A stretch of 64,000 nt of DNA from Phytoactinopolyspora halophila (GTDB taxonomy: Bacteria; Actinomycetota; Actinomycetes; Jiangellales; Jiangellaceae): NCBI RefSeq assembly GCF_003287285.1, contig NZ_QMIG01000013.1:1-64000 (forward strand), given 5' to 3'. Every line of letters starts with the position of its first letter. The first letter of the stretch is position 1. Below, one piece after another: positions 44,531 through 53,267 of this stretch. The translations under genes and the position numbers were made by a program. The notes below the pieces were generated by a model. That model saw only the letters and a program-made list of their open reading frames with translations, searched no databases and was not told where the DNA came from.

Positions 44531-45489
44531 GTAGCCTGGAACCAGCACAGCGGCCACGCATCCGAGCTTCGACGGCCGTTCTCGTGGCTGCCCCGGCGCT
44601 CGTGGGGGTCGCGGCGGCCATCGTCCTTCTCGTCGCCGTCCCACATCTCGACCTCGGTATCTGGATCACGCTGTGGGGTGCCGCACTGGCCGCGGGCTTG
44701 CTGGTCACGGCGGTGATGCTGGTGCGGCTGGCTGTCCAATCCAGGATCGCGCGGGCGTATCGTGCGGGCTTCGACGAGGCGCACCGTGTGGCCTCCGAGG
44801 GGCATCACCAGTTCCTCCTCCGGCTCGACCACGAGCTCAAGAATCCCGTCACCGCCATCCAGGCAGGTCTGGCGAATCTGGCTGGCCTGGTAGACGGCAC
44901 CCGGGATTCCGGCGCGTCGGCAGCCTTCGACAGCCTGTCGATCCAGACCCAGCGGGTGGCCGATCTCGTCGCGGATCTGCGCAAGCTGGCGGAGTTGGAA
45001 ACCCGGCCGATCGAGCAGGATCCGGTCGATCTCGCCGAGGTGCTGGCCGAGGTCCGCGACGCCGCACTTGAGCTCACCGGCGACGACGAACGGACCATCG
45101 CCCTGACCTTGCCACAGGCCCCCTGGCCACTCGCATCGGTGCCGGGGGATCGGGACCTGTTGTTTCTCGCCTTCTACAACCTGCTGGCGAATGCCCTGAA
45201 GTTCACCGACGACGCTGACACGATCGAGATACGTGCCCACGACGACGGTTCCCACGTGGCCGTCGAAGTGGCCGATACCGGCATCGGGATCCCGGACGAC
45301 GAGGTCGACGACGTGTGGAATGAGCTGGCGCGTGGCCGGGCGGCCCGCGGCACGGCCGGCATGGGGTTGGGCCTGTCCATGGTTCGCGTGGTCGTCACCC
45401 GGCACGGCGGCACGGTGTCGGTACGCAGCCGGGAAGGGCACGGCACCGTCATGTCGGTACGCCTGCCGGCCGCTGTAGGTGCGGCGTGA
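44527..45489 (+). CDS. Sensor histidine kinase
   Basis: Membrane histidine kinase of 320 residues. Two hydrophobic segments at about residues 16-40 and 46-70 enclose almost no external domain. There is no HAMP domain. The phosphoacceptor is in the H-box LRLDHELKNPVTAIQ near residue 100, followed by the N-box NLLANALKFTDD, the G1 box DTGIGIPDD and the G2 box GMGLGLSMV. The small sensor suggests it responds to a membrane or partner-protein cue. It is coupled to the response regulator; the VWA lipoprotein 121 bp downstream may be part of the same unit. Confidence 0.92.
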   Translation: MSSLEPAQRPRIRASTAVLVAAPALVGVAAAIVLLVAVPHLDLGIWITLWGAALAAGLLVTAVMLVRLAVQSRIARAYRAGFDEAHRVASEGHHQFLLRLDHELKNPVTAIQAGLANLAGLVDGTRDSGASAAFDSLSIQTQRVADLVADLRKLAELETRPIEQDPVDLAEVLAEVRDAALELTGDDERTIALTLPQAPWPLASVPGDRDLLFLAFYNLLANALKFTDDADTIEIRAHDDGSHVAVEVADTGIGIPDDEVDDVWNELARGRAARGTAGMGLGLSMVRVVVTRHGGTVSVRSREGHGTVMSVRLPAAVGAA

Positions 45490-45610
45490 CGGCCGTGTCG
45501 CCGGACCGGGACGCCATGTCGCAGACCTGCGACACGACGCCGCTACTGGTGCGACATCCGGTTCGTAGCGTCAAAGGTGATCAGGTTGGCCAGGCCGAAA
45601 GGACGAAGCC

Positions 45611-46918
45611 ATGAACACACCACGACGCACCAGACGGCTGCGGCTCGCAACCATGGCTGCGGCGTCCGCGATACTACTCGTCACCGGGTGCGATGCAGAG
45701 ATCGCCGACCGGGATGCGCGGACCCAGCAGGTGTCGACCGACGGGAGCGATCCGCCCGGAACGCCGATCGAGGATGCGGACGCGCCCGAGCCGGGCGACG
45801 ACGAGACGGACGACAACGAGCCGGAGGCGGACCAGACGGACCAGCCCGGGGATGCTGCGACGACGGATGCCGATGCCGGCGGCCCCGGCCAGGACGCCGC
45901 CTCCGACGACCCGGGCGATGTTCTGGACACGTCGCTCGTGCTGCTCCTGGACGCGTCCAAATCGATGAACGAACGCGACGTGGACGGCCAGACGCGGCTG
46001 GCGGCGGCCAAGGACGCGCTGTACGGGCTCGTCGACGAGCTTCCCGACGATGTACAGGTGGGGTTGCGCCTGTTCGGGCACACCTATGAGGGCGACGATA
46101 CCGGCGAGGCGTGCGCGGACACGGAGCTGGTCCACCCGGTCGGGCCGCTGGATCGTTCCCAGCTGCGCGCGACGATCGACGAGTTCGAGGCGGTGGGGCA
46201 CACCCCGATCGCGCGGTCGTTGTCGGAGGCGGTCGACGACCTGCCGGATGCGGGTCAACGCACGATCGTCCTGGTCTCCGACGGCGAGGAGACGTGCGCA
46301 CCGCCGCCGCCGTGTGAGGTCGCGCAGGAGATCGCCGATCGCGGGATAGATCTGGCGGTGCACACCGTGGGGTTCGCGCTCGGTGACAATGACGACGCGC
46401 GTTCGGAGCTGTCCTGTGTCGCCGACGCCACGGATGGCACGTACCGCGATGCCGGTGACGCGGCCGAGCTCGCGGAAACCGTGAACGAGGCCGCCGACGA
46501 GGCGGGACCCCAGGTGCTTGAGGGGGCACCGTTCCCCGATCAGGCGAACACCGGGCAAGTGAGCGTGACGTACACGGATACGGTCGGCGGCGACGAGCGG
46601 AACTACTACAGGTTCGACACGGAACCGGACATGCAGATCGCGCCGCACTTTCGCAGGGAAGCGGCAGATCCGGATGATCCTCAATGCTATCTACGGACCA
46701 GGCTGACCATGGAGGAGGGCGACCGTTCCGCATACGTCTATGACACCGGTAGAGGCAAGGAATCCGTGAACCTCGACTACTTGGAGCACATCGACAACCC
46801 CTGGACGACGTCCGGAGACTCGCTGCTTCTGCGGATCGACACCGAGCCGCGGGGGAGCACGTCGGACTGCGACGAGGTCGAATTCGAGATCATGTTCCGC
46901 ATGGTGGTTTGGGACTGA
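45611..46918 (+). CDS. VWA-domain lipoprotein
   Basis: Exported lipoprotein of 435 residues. The signal peptide RRLRLATMAAASAILLVTGC ends in a lipobox whose cysteine is residue 27. An acidic Asp/Glu/Pro-rich linker of about 85 residues follows. A VWA domain begins at SLVLLLDASKSMNERD (MIDAS DxSxS near residue 114), with TPIARSL and VLVSDGEETCA completing the metal site. The last 120 residues are an unknown domain. AAAGGA before the ATG supports the start. It may bind extracellular ligands or work with the upstream two-component pair. Confidence 0.88.
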   Translation: MNTPRRTRRLRLATMAAASAILLVTGCDAEIADRDARTQQVSTDGSDPPGTPIEDADAPEPGDDETDDNEPEADQTDQPGDAATTDADAGGPGQDAASDDPGDVLDTSLVLLLDASKSMNERDVDGQTRLAAAKDALYGLVDELPDDVQVGLRLFGHTYEGDDTGEACADTELVHPVGPLDRSQLRATIDEFEAVGHTPIARSLSEAVDDLPDAGQRTIVLVSDGEETCAPPPPCEVAQEIADRGIDLAVHTVGFALGDNDDARSELSCVADATDGTYRDAGDAAELAETVNEAADEAGPQVLEGAPFPDQANTGQVSVTYTDTVGGDERNYYRFDTEPDMQIAPHFRREAADPDDPQCYLRTRLTMEEGDRSAYVYDTGRGKESVNLDYLEHIDNPWTTSGDSLLLRIDTEPRGSTSDCDEVEFEIMFRMVVWD

Positions 46919-47137
46919 CCGCCAGCTCCGAGTTCAGCTCCCACGGCTTCGTGGACGGGTCACGGGCAGGACGCGTCATGGCGACCGTTCTGCCCGTGGC
47001 ATGCGCTCGCCGTGACGACCGTTTCTTCACGCACGGACCACGGAAACCTTGGCAGGAGTTGCCGACGCGTCTGGCAACTTCTGCCCGGTTGAATCGCGAG
47101 TGAGAGCGCCACGGACAGGCACGAGGAGGGAGCCCGC
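46919..47137. other. Intergenic region before hyuA with two inverted repeats
   Basis: CACGGGCAG (46961-46969) pairs with CTGCCCGTG (46990-46998), probably terminating the lipoprotein gene. AGTTGCC (47057-47063) and GGCAACT (47073-47079) form a 7-9-7 inverted repeat about 60-80 bp before hyuA, a candidate operator. GAGGAGGGAG precedes the hyuA ATG. Confidence 0.5.
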
Positions 47138-49243
47138 ATGCCGTCCAGGATCCGCGTGGGGATCGACACCGGGGGGACGTTCACCGACGTCGTCGCCGTG
47201 GACGAGGACACTGGCTGGCAGGTGACGACGAAGACCCCGTCCACCCCGTCCGATCCTGCCGACGGCTTCATGGCGGGCATCCAGAAGGTGCTGACCACGC
47301 TTGATGCCGGGACGGGGGCGATCTCCGCCGTCAGCCACGGCACCACCGTCGCCACGAACAAGCTGCTCGAAGGCAAGGTGGACGACCTCGGGTTCATCAC
47401 CACGGAGGGCTACGAGCACATGCTCGAGATCGCCCGGCAGTCGGTGCCGGACGGTTACGGCAACAGCTACTTCTGGGTCAAGCCGCCGCGGATCGTCCCG
47501 GCTGATCGGGTGCGCACCGTCGGCGGGCGGCTCGCGCACGACGGCACGCAGATCCGGCCGTTCGACGAGGATGCCGCGATCGCCGCCGCCCGGTTCTTCC
47601 GCGATCACGGCATCACCACCATTGGCGTGAGTTTCCTGCATTCGTATGCCAACCCCGAGCACGAGCTGCGCATGCGCGATGTCCTGGCCCGGGAGCACCC
47701 CGAGGCGACGGTGTCGATCTCCTCCGATGTGCTGCGCGAGTACCGCGAGTACGAGCGCAGTGTCACGACGCTGGTGGACGCCGCGGTCAAACCGAGTATC
47801 CGCCGCTACGTGGGAAACATCCGCCGGCGGCTCGACGAGCTCGTCACCGACGGCACGAGCCTGCCCTTCTACGTCATGAAGTCCAACGGCGGCGTGCTGT
47901 CTGCCGAGGAGGTGGCCGACCAGCCGATCTCCACCGTACTGTCCGGGCCGGCCGCCGGTGCCCTGGGCGCCGCCGTCGTCGGTCGGGCCGCGGGCCACGA
48001 CAGCGTGCTCACGCTCGACGGGGGCGGCACGTCGACGGACGTTACCGTCGTGGTCGACGGCCATCCGGCGCTGACCACCGAAGGCACGGTCGGTGCGTAT
48101 CCGAGCAAGATCCCCATGATCGACGTCGTCACTGTCGGCGCCGGTGGTGGATCGATCGCATGGATCAGCCCCGAGGGCACGCTCAAGGTCGGCCCGCACT
48201 CGGCCGGCGCCGATCCTGGCCCCATCTGTTACGGCAGCGGAGGCACCGATCCCACGATCACCGACGCGCATGTCGTGCTGGGCCGGATCCCGCCGCACCT
48301 GCTCGGGGGCGAGATCCCGCTGGATGTCGATGCCGCCCGGGACGGGATCGGTGGCCTGGCCGAGCGTCTCAACCTCGACCTGGAGCCGTGCGCGGCGGGC
48401 GTGCTGGAGATCTCGGCGTGGAACCAGGCGAACGCGCTGCGCCAGATTACGGTGCAGCGCGGTCTCGACGTGCGCGACTTCACGCTGGTCAGCTTCGGCG
48501 GGTCGGGTTCGTTACTGGCTTGCCGTCTCGCCGACATCCTCGGCCTGGGTGGCGTGCTGGTCCCGCCCAATCCGGGCAACCTCTCCGCCTACGGCCTGCT
48601 CACCGTGGACGTGCGCAACGACTACGTGCGCACGGCCGTTTCTCGCCACGACGCGCTGGATCTCGCCGAGACCGCGAAGATCCTGGACGGTTTGCAGTCC
48701 GAGGCCGAGACGGCCCTGCACCGTGAGGGATTCGGGCCCGCCGAGCGCCGGTTCGTGCGCACGGCCGATCTGCGCTACTTCGGCCAGGCGTTCGAGGTGC
48801 GGGTGGAGATTCCCGACGGGCCGTTGACGCCCGAGCTGGCTGACGCCGTCGCGGAGGCGTTCCACGCCGAGCACCGCAAGCTCTACGGCTACGACTTCCG
48901 CGGTGATCGCCAGCAAGAAGTCGAGTGGGTGAACGTGCGGGTCACCGGCATCGGGCCGATCAGAAAGCCCGAGATGGTGGAACTCGACCCCGGTACGGGC
49001 GCCGAGCCGAGCGGACATCGCCCGGTGTACTTCGAAGACTGGATCGACGCCCTGGTCTACGACCGGGCCCGGCTGGGCGCCGGCGACGTCGTGCTCGGCC
49101 CGGCCATCATCGAGGAGTTCGGCTCGACCGTTCCCGTGCATCCGGGTTTCCGGGTCGAGGTCGACCGCTTCGGCAACCTCGTGATCACGCGCGATCCGCA
49201 GGAAACAGGCGACAGGAACGAGACACGGGAGGTGGCGAGGTGA
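47138..49243 (+). CDS. hyuA: Hydantoinase/oxoprolinase subunit A
   Basis: HyuA-type protein of 701 residues, ATP-dependent in its characterised relatives (N-methylhydantoinase, 5-oxoprolinase, acetone/acetophenone carboxylases). The N-terminal phosphate-binding loop is RVGIDTGGTFTDVVAVDEDT. Further family stretches are SHGTTVATNKLLEGK near residue 68, and LTLDGGGTSTDVTVV with GAGGGSIAW near 290-345. The start is ATG 47138 after GAGGAGGGAG. It overlaps hyuB by 4 bp. The substrate is probably a cyclic amide or ureide of this catabolic region, but carboxylase activity cannot be excluded. Confidence 0.92.
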   Translation: MPSRIRVGIDTGGTFTDVVAVDEDTGWQVTTKTPSTPSDPADGFMAGIQKVLTTLDAGTGAISAVSHGTTVATNKLLEGKVDDLGFITTEGYEHMLEIARQSVPDGYGNSYFWVKPPRIVPADRVRTVGGRLAHDGTQIRPFDEDAAIAAARFFRDHGITTIGVSFLHSYANPEHELRMRDVLAREHPEATVSISSDVLREYREYERSVTTLVDAAVKPSIRRYVGNIRRRLDELVTDGTSLPFYVMKSNGGVLSAEEVADQPISTVLSGPAAGALGAAVVGRAAGHDSVLTLDGGGTSTDVTVVVDGHPALTTEGTVGAYPSKIPMIDVVTVGAGGGSIAWISPEGTLKVGPHSAGADPGPICYGSGGTDPTITDAHVVLGRIPPHLLGGEIPLDVDAARDGIGGLAERLNLDLEPCAAGVLEISAWNQANALRQITVQRGLDVRDFTLVSFGGSGSLLACRLADILGLGGVLVPPNPGNLSAYGLLTVDVRNDYVRTAVSRHDALDLAETAKILDGLQSEAETALHREGFGPAERRFVRTADLRYFGQAFEVRVEIPDGPLTPELADAVAEAFHAEHRKLYGYDFRGDRQQEVEWVNVRVTGIGPIRKPEMVELDPGTGAEPSGHRPVYFEDWIDALVYDRARLGAGDVVLGPAIIEEFGSTVPVHPGFRVEVDRFGNLVITRDPQETGDRNETREVAR

Positions 49244-51144
49244 CGGGCAGGCCGTACCGGCTCACCGAGGGCGTCGACGTCGACCCCGTCATGGTGGAGA
49301 TCGTCGAGGGCTACCTCGCGTCGGTGGAGAAGGAGGTGGAAACCGCGATCGGGCGCACCTCGCGCTCGCCGATGATCCGCGACGCGCACGACTATCGGGC
49401 CGGGATCCACGACCGCCACCTGCGCAAGCTCACCGGGCGTTCGTACTCGGCGCTGGTGCACCCGGTGGCGCGCGATTACCCGATCGAGACGATGCGGCCC
49501 GGCGACGTCTTCTTCCACAACGACGTCTACCTCTCCGAAGGCGGCATCGGGCACCTTCCCGATCTGTGCGTGACCGCCCCGGTCTTCCACGACTCCGGTA
49601 ACGGCCCCGAGGTGGTCGCGTTCGTGCAGGCGTTCGGCCACCATGACGACATCGGCGGCGCCGTGCCGGGGTCGATGCCCTCGCACGCCACCAGCGTGTT
49701 CGAAGAGGGCCTGATGGTGCCGCCGATCAAGCTGTGGGATCAGGGCGTGCCGAACGAGGCTGCACTGAAGATCATGACGCGGAACTCGCGGACGCCGGAG
49801 TCGCTCGCCGCCGACCTCGATGCCGAGTGCGCCGCCTGCCTCATGGGTGCCCGGCGGATGGCCGAGCTGTTCGAGCGGTATGGCAAGGACACCGTGGAGG
49901 CGAGTTTCGACGCGGTCCTGGACCAGACGACGCGTACATTCCAGCGCGAGGTCCTGTCGAAGATCCCGGCGGGCACGTACGTGTGGGAGGACTACGCCGA
50001 GCACGACGGCGTGGACGAACCGAAACTGCACACCCAGCGGATCACGCTGACCAAGGTCGACCACGACGAGTCCGTCGGCGGGCCGAAGCTGACCATCGAC
50101 TTCACCGGTACCGGGCCGCAGGCCAAGGGGCCGATCAACCACTGTGGTGATTACGCCGACGGCGTGTTCCTCAAGAAATGGCTCGCCCCGATCCTGCGCA
50201 ATCTCGCGGACAGCCCGGAGCGCATGGCCGAGCTCGACGTCAACGAGGGCATCGTGCCGCTGATCGACATGCGCTTCCCGCCGAAGGGAACGCTGCTCAC
50301 CCCGATCTTCCCGGCTCCGACCAACGCGCGCACGTTCGTCATCCTGCGGCTGCTTGGCGTGCTGGCCGGCACGATCGCCAAGGCCGTCGACGGCCACATG
50401 CCCGCCGATCAGGAGACCATCCGCTACACCGGCGTCTACGGCGAGGACGCCGACGGGCGCCCGTACCTCATGCGCGAGGTGCTGGGCGGTGGCTCGGGCG
50501 GGCGCTACTACGCCGACGGCGAGGACACCATTCACGTCGTTCCCGACTCGCGCAACCTGCCCACGGAGTTCAGCGAGTCGCGGTTCCCGTTCGTCGTCGA
50601 GCGCCTGGGTCTCGCCCTCGACTCCGGAGGCCCCGGCCGCTACCGGGGTGGGCTCGGATACGAGAAGCACATCCGGATGCTGCGCGACGCGCACTTCATG
50701 TCGATTGCCGACCGCTCGATCCTGTCGTGCTGGGGCGTCAAGGGCGGCGGTGCCGGGCGTCCGTTTCAGGTCACCATCGACCCCGGCGGACCCAACGAAC
50801 GCGGCGTCGACGCGCTGGCCGACGCCGAACCCGTCGTCGCGGGTGAGGTGATCCGGATTCGCACCACCGGCGGCGGGGGCTGGGGAGACCCGCTGGAGCG
50901 GCCCGTCGACGAGGTGCTGCGCGACATCCGCTGGCGCAAGGTGTCGATCCACGGTGCTCGTGCCGACTACGGCGTCGTGGTGCACGGAACCGCCGACGAT
51001 CCGAAGGCCGACGAGGCCGCGACCGGCGAGCTGCGCATGCGCATGCGGGCACAGCGCGATAGCGACGATCCGTTCTTCGACCGGGGGCCGGGGTATGCCC
51101 AGCTGTCCGGCGGGGCAGCGGCCGCACCGGTCGACTGGCCCTGA
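49240..51144 (+). CDS. hyuB: Hydantoinase/oxoprolinase subunit B
   Basis: HyuB partner subunit of 634 residues. Recognised by VDPVMVEIVEGYLASVEKEV, a start typical of HyuB, then RPGDVFFHNDVYLSEGGIGH near residue 86 and the C-terminal glycine-rich end RTTGGGGWGDPLERP near 560. GTG 49240 overlaps the HyuA stop. The protein ends 12 bp before the convergent carbonic anhydrase gene with no hairpin in between. Confidence 0.92.
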   Translation: MTGRPYRLTEGVDVDPVMVEIVEGYLASVEKEVETAIGRTSRSPMIRDAHDYRAGIHDRHLRKLTGRSYSALVHPVARDYPIETMRPGDVFFHNDVYLSEGGIGHLPDLCVTAPVFHDSGNGPEVVAFVQAFGHHDDIGGAVPGSMPSHATSVFEEGLMVPPIKLWDQGVPNEAALKIMTRNSRTPESLAADLDAECAACLMGARRMAELFERYGKDTVEASFDAVLDQTTRTFQREVLSKIPAGTYVWEDYAEHDGVDEPKLHTQRITLTKVDHDESVGGPKLTIDFTGTGPQAKGPINHCGDYADGVFLKKWLAPILRNLADSPERMAELDVNEGIVPLIDMRFPPKGTLLTPIFPAPTNARTFVILRLLGVLAGTIAKAVDGHMPADQETIRYTGVYGEDADGRPYLMREVLGGGSGGRYYADGEDTIHVVPDSRNLPTEFSESRFPFVVERLGLALDSGGPGRYRGGLGYEKHIRMLRDAHFMSIADRSILSCWGVKGGGAGRPFQVTIDPGGPNERGVDALADAEPVVAGEVIRIRTTGGGGWGDPLERPVDEVLRDIRWRKVSIHGARADYGVVVHGTADDPKADEAATGELRMRMRAQRDSDDPFFDRGPGYAQLSGGAAAAPVDWP

Positions 51145-51156
51145 GGGCGGCTCGTG

Positions 51157-51885
51157 TTATCCCAGCTCGTGCACCAGCCCGCTGGCGAGGTCGTAGACCG
51201 CGGCGACGACCCGCGTCTCCTGGTGCTCGATGGCCTCGCGGATGATCGACGATCGGTGGGGCAGCGCGGCCGCCACGCGGCGCGTCTGTTCGTCGATACA
51301 CGCGGCGCGAAACGCGTCGTCGTCGGGATCGTCGGGCACGCTGCGCACGGCCGGTTCGATGGCCTGCACCAGCGCGGCGACATCACCTCGCGGGACCGGG
51401 CCGCCACGGACCACGTCGATGGCCGCGGTGACCGCCCCGCACCGCGCGTGGCCGAGCACCACCGTGAGGGGTGTGCGCAGGTGCTCGATACCGAACTCGA
51501 GGCTGCCGAGCACCGCCTCGTCCAGGACCTCGCCCGCCGAGCGGACGGTGAACAGATCGCCGAGTCCCTGGTCGAAGACGAGCTCCGGCGGAACCCGGGA
51601 GTCGGCACAGCCGAGTACGGTGGCGACCGGGTTCTGGCCGTCCACCAGCGACGCGCGCCGGCCGGGGTCGGTGCGGGGGTGGCGGGGCGTCCCGCCGGCG
51701 AAGCGGGCGTTGCCGGCCAGGAGCGCGGACCACGTCTCGCCGGCATCGGTATCGGAGCTCGACGACGTCTGCGCGAATGCGCGTGCCGAGGTGATGCCGC
51801 CTCCGGCGAGCGGGACACCCACGGTGGCGGCCAGGAGTCCCAGAGCGCGGCGGCGCGGCAGCTGCCCGTGGTCGGTAGTGATCAC
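51157..51885 (-). CDS. Beta-class carbonic anhydrase with Tat-type signal
   Basis: Zinc enzyme interconverting CO2 and bicarbonate, 242 residues. The metal and catalytic set is CADSRVPPE near residue 93 (Cys, Asp-Arg pair) and HARCGAV near 146 (His, Cys). The N-terminus PRRRALGLLAATVGVPLAGG, ending at AFA-Q, resembles a twin-arginine export signal, unusual for this class. GTG 51885 is preceded by TAACGT six bases upstream and no ribosome site, so it may be leaderless. In this region it could handle CO2 from carbamate or malonyl-CoA breakdown, though export would argue against that. Confidence 0.88.
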   Translation of the reverse strand: MITTDHGQLPRRRALGLLAATVGVPLAGGGITSARAFAQTSSSSDTDAGETWSALLAGNARFAGGTPRHPRTDPGRRASLVDGQNPVATVLGCADSRVPPELVFDQGLGDLFTVRSAGEVLDEAVLGSLEFGIEHLRTPLTVVLGHARCGAVTAAIDVVRGGPVPRGDVAALVQAIEPAVRSVPDDPDDDAFRAACIDEQTRRVAAALPHRSSIIREAIEHQETRVVAAVYDLASGLVHELG

Positions 51886-52006
51886 GTTCGCACGTTAGCC
51901 GGGTACGTCCGCCCGCGGCTACCGGAATCGCGAAGCATGCCGAACGTCTGGAACGGGTGGTTCGGTCAGGAAATTCAGTCGGCATACTGGTATCGGAGGT
52001 GATCCG

Positions 52007-53185
52007 GTGGACGACGTCGAGAGCGCAACCGGAGGCGGGCCGCTCGCCGGGTACGTCGTCGTGGACATGTCGCGTGCGCTGGCCGGACCGCATGCGGGCA
52101 TGATGCTCGGCGACCTCGGTGCGCGGGTGATCAAAGTGGAGGCGCCGGAGCACGGCGACGATTCCCGCGGCTGGGGTCCGCCGTTTGTTGGCTCCGCCGA
52201 GCAGCGGATGTCCACGTACTACCTGTCGTGCAACCGCAACAAGGAGTCGGTCACTGCCGATCTCAAGAGCGACGAGGGGCGCGACTTCCTGACCCGGCTG
52301 GTGCAGCGGGCCGACGTGCTCGTGGAGAACTTCCGCACCGGCGTCCTCGACCGGCTCGGGTTCGGCGTCGAGCGGCTGCACGAGATCAACCCGAAGCTCG
52401 TCATCCTGTCCATCACCGGGTTCGGGCACGACGGCCCGGAAGGCGGCCGCGCCGGCTACGACCAGATCGCGCAGGGCGAGGCCGGGCTGATGAGCATCAC
52501 CGGCGAGCCCGGACAGCCCACCAAGGTCGGGGTGCCGATCGCGGACTTGCTGTCCGGTATGTACGGCACCAGCGGCGTGCTGGCCGCGCTTCTCGAACGG
52601 GAACGGACCGGCAAGGGCCGGGTGGTGCGGACGTCGCTGCTGGCATCCGTCGTCGGCGTGCACGCCTTCCAGGGCACCCGGTGGACCGTCGCCGGAGATG
52701 TTCCGGAAGGTACCGGCAACCATCACGCGTCGATCGCGCCGTACGGGTTGTTCCAGGCGGCCGATGGGGCCTTGCAGGTGGCCGTCGGCAGCGAGACCCA
52801 GTGGCGCGCGTTCGCCGGCATCGTCGGCCTCGATCCGGACGATTCCCGGTTCGCCACGAACGCCGATCGGGTGCAGAACCGCCAGGAGCTCATCGGCGAG
52901 ATCGAGCGCACGTTCGCGGCGGCGAGCACCGACCACTGGCTGGATCTGCTGGAGAAGGCGGGCATCGCGAGCGGCAAGGTGCGCACGCTCGATCAGGTCT
53001 ACGAGTGGGATCAGACGCGTTCGCAGGGCCTGCTCATCGATGTCGAGCACCCCGTGCTCGGCTCGATGCAGCTGCCGGGACCGCCCTTGCGGGTGGACGG
53101 CGGGCAGCCGCGCGAGCACGTCGCACCGCCCATGCTCGGCGAGCACGACGAGTCCGTGCGGGCCTGGCTGGACGAATCCCCCTGA
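52007..53185 (+). CDS. Family III CoA-transferase (CaiB/BaiF)
   Basis: CoA-transferase of 392 residues. Family landmarks are VVDMSRALAGPHAGMMLGDL near residue 17, GARVIKVEAPEHGDDSRGWG after it, and RAGYDQIAQGEAGLMSITGE near 150. Members move CoA between small acids such as formate/oxalate, succinate/malate or mesaconate. GGAGGTGA just before GTG 52007 gives a strong start. The next gene is a carboxyltransferase, which suggests a dicarboxylate such as malonate is activated here; that is inference. Confidence 0.9.
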   Translation: MDDVESATGGGPLAGYVVVDMSRALAGPHAGMMLGDLGARVIKVEAPEHGDDSRGWGPPFVGSAEQRMSTYYLSCNRNKESVTADLKSDEGRDFLTRLVQRADVLVENFRTGVLDRLGFGVERLHEINPKLVILSITGFGHDGPEGGRAGYDQIAQGEAGLMSITGEPGQPTKVGVPIADLLSGMYGTSGVLAALLERERTGKGRVVRTSLLASVVGVHAFQGTRWTVAGDVPEGTGNHHASIAPYGLFQAADGALQVAVGSETQWRAFAGIVGLDPDDSRFATNADRVQNRQELIGEIERTFAAASTDHWLDLLEKAGIASGKVRTLDQVYEWDQTRSQGLLIDVEHPVLGSMQLPGPPLRVDGGQPREHVAPPMLGEHDESVRAWLDESP

Positions 53186-53189
53186 TCAC

Positions 53190-53253
53190 CCTCCGCTGAT
53201 CATCGGCGATTTTGCCCGTCTCGGGCCGCAAAATCGCCGATGATCAGCGGAGG
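53190..53253. terminator. Perfect 26-bp hairpin between CoA-transferase and carboxyltransferase
   Basis: The arms 53190-53215 and 53228-53253 (left arm starts CCTCCGCTGATCATCGGCGA) pair perfectly over 26 bp, with a further CCG/CGG step inside. It has the GCTGATCAT start of the dispersed family but a different inner arm. The right arm ends only 15-24 bp before the next start codon. Confidence 0.85.
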
Positions 53254-53267
53254 ACGCATGGACGGGA

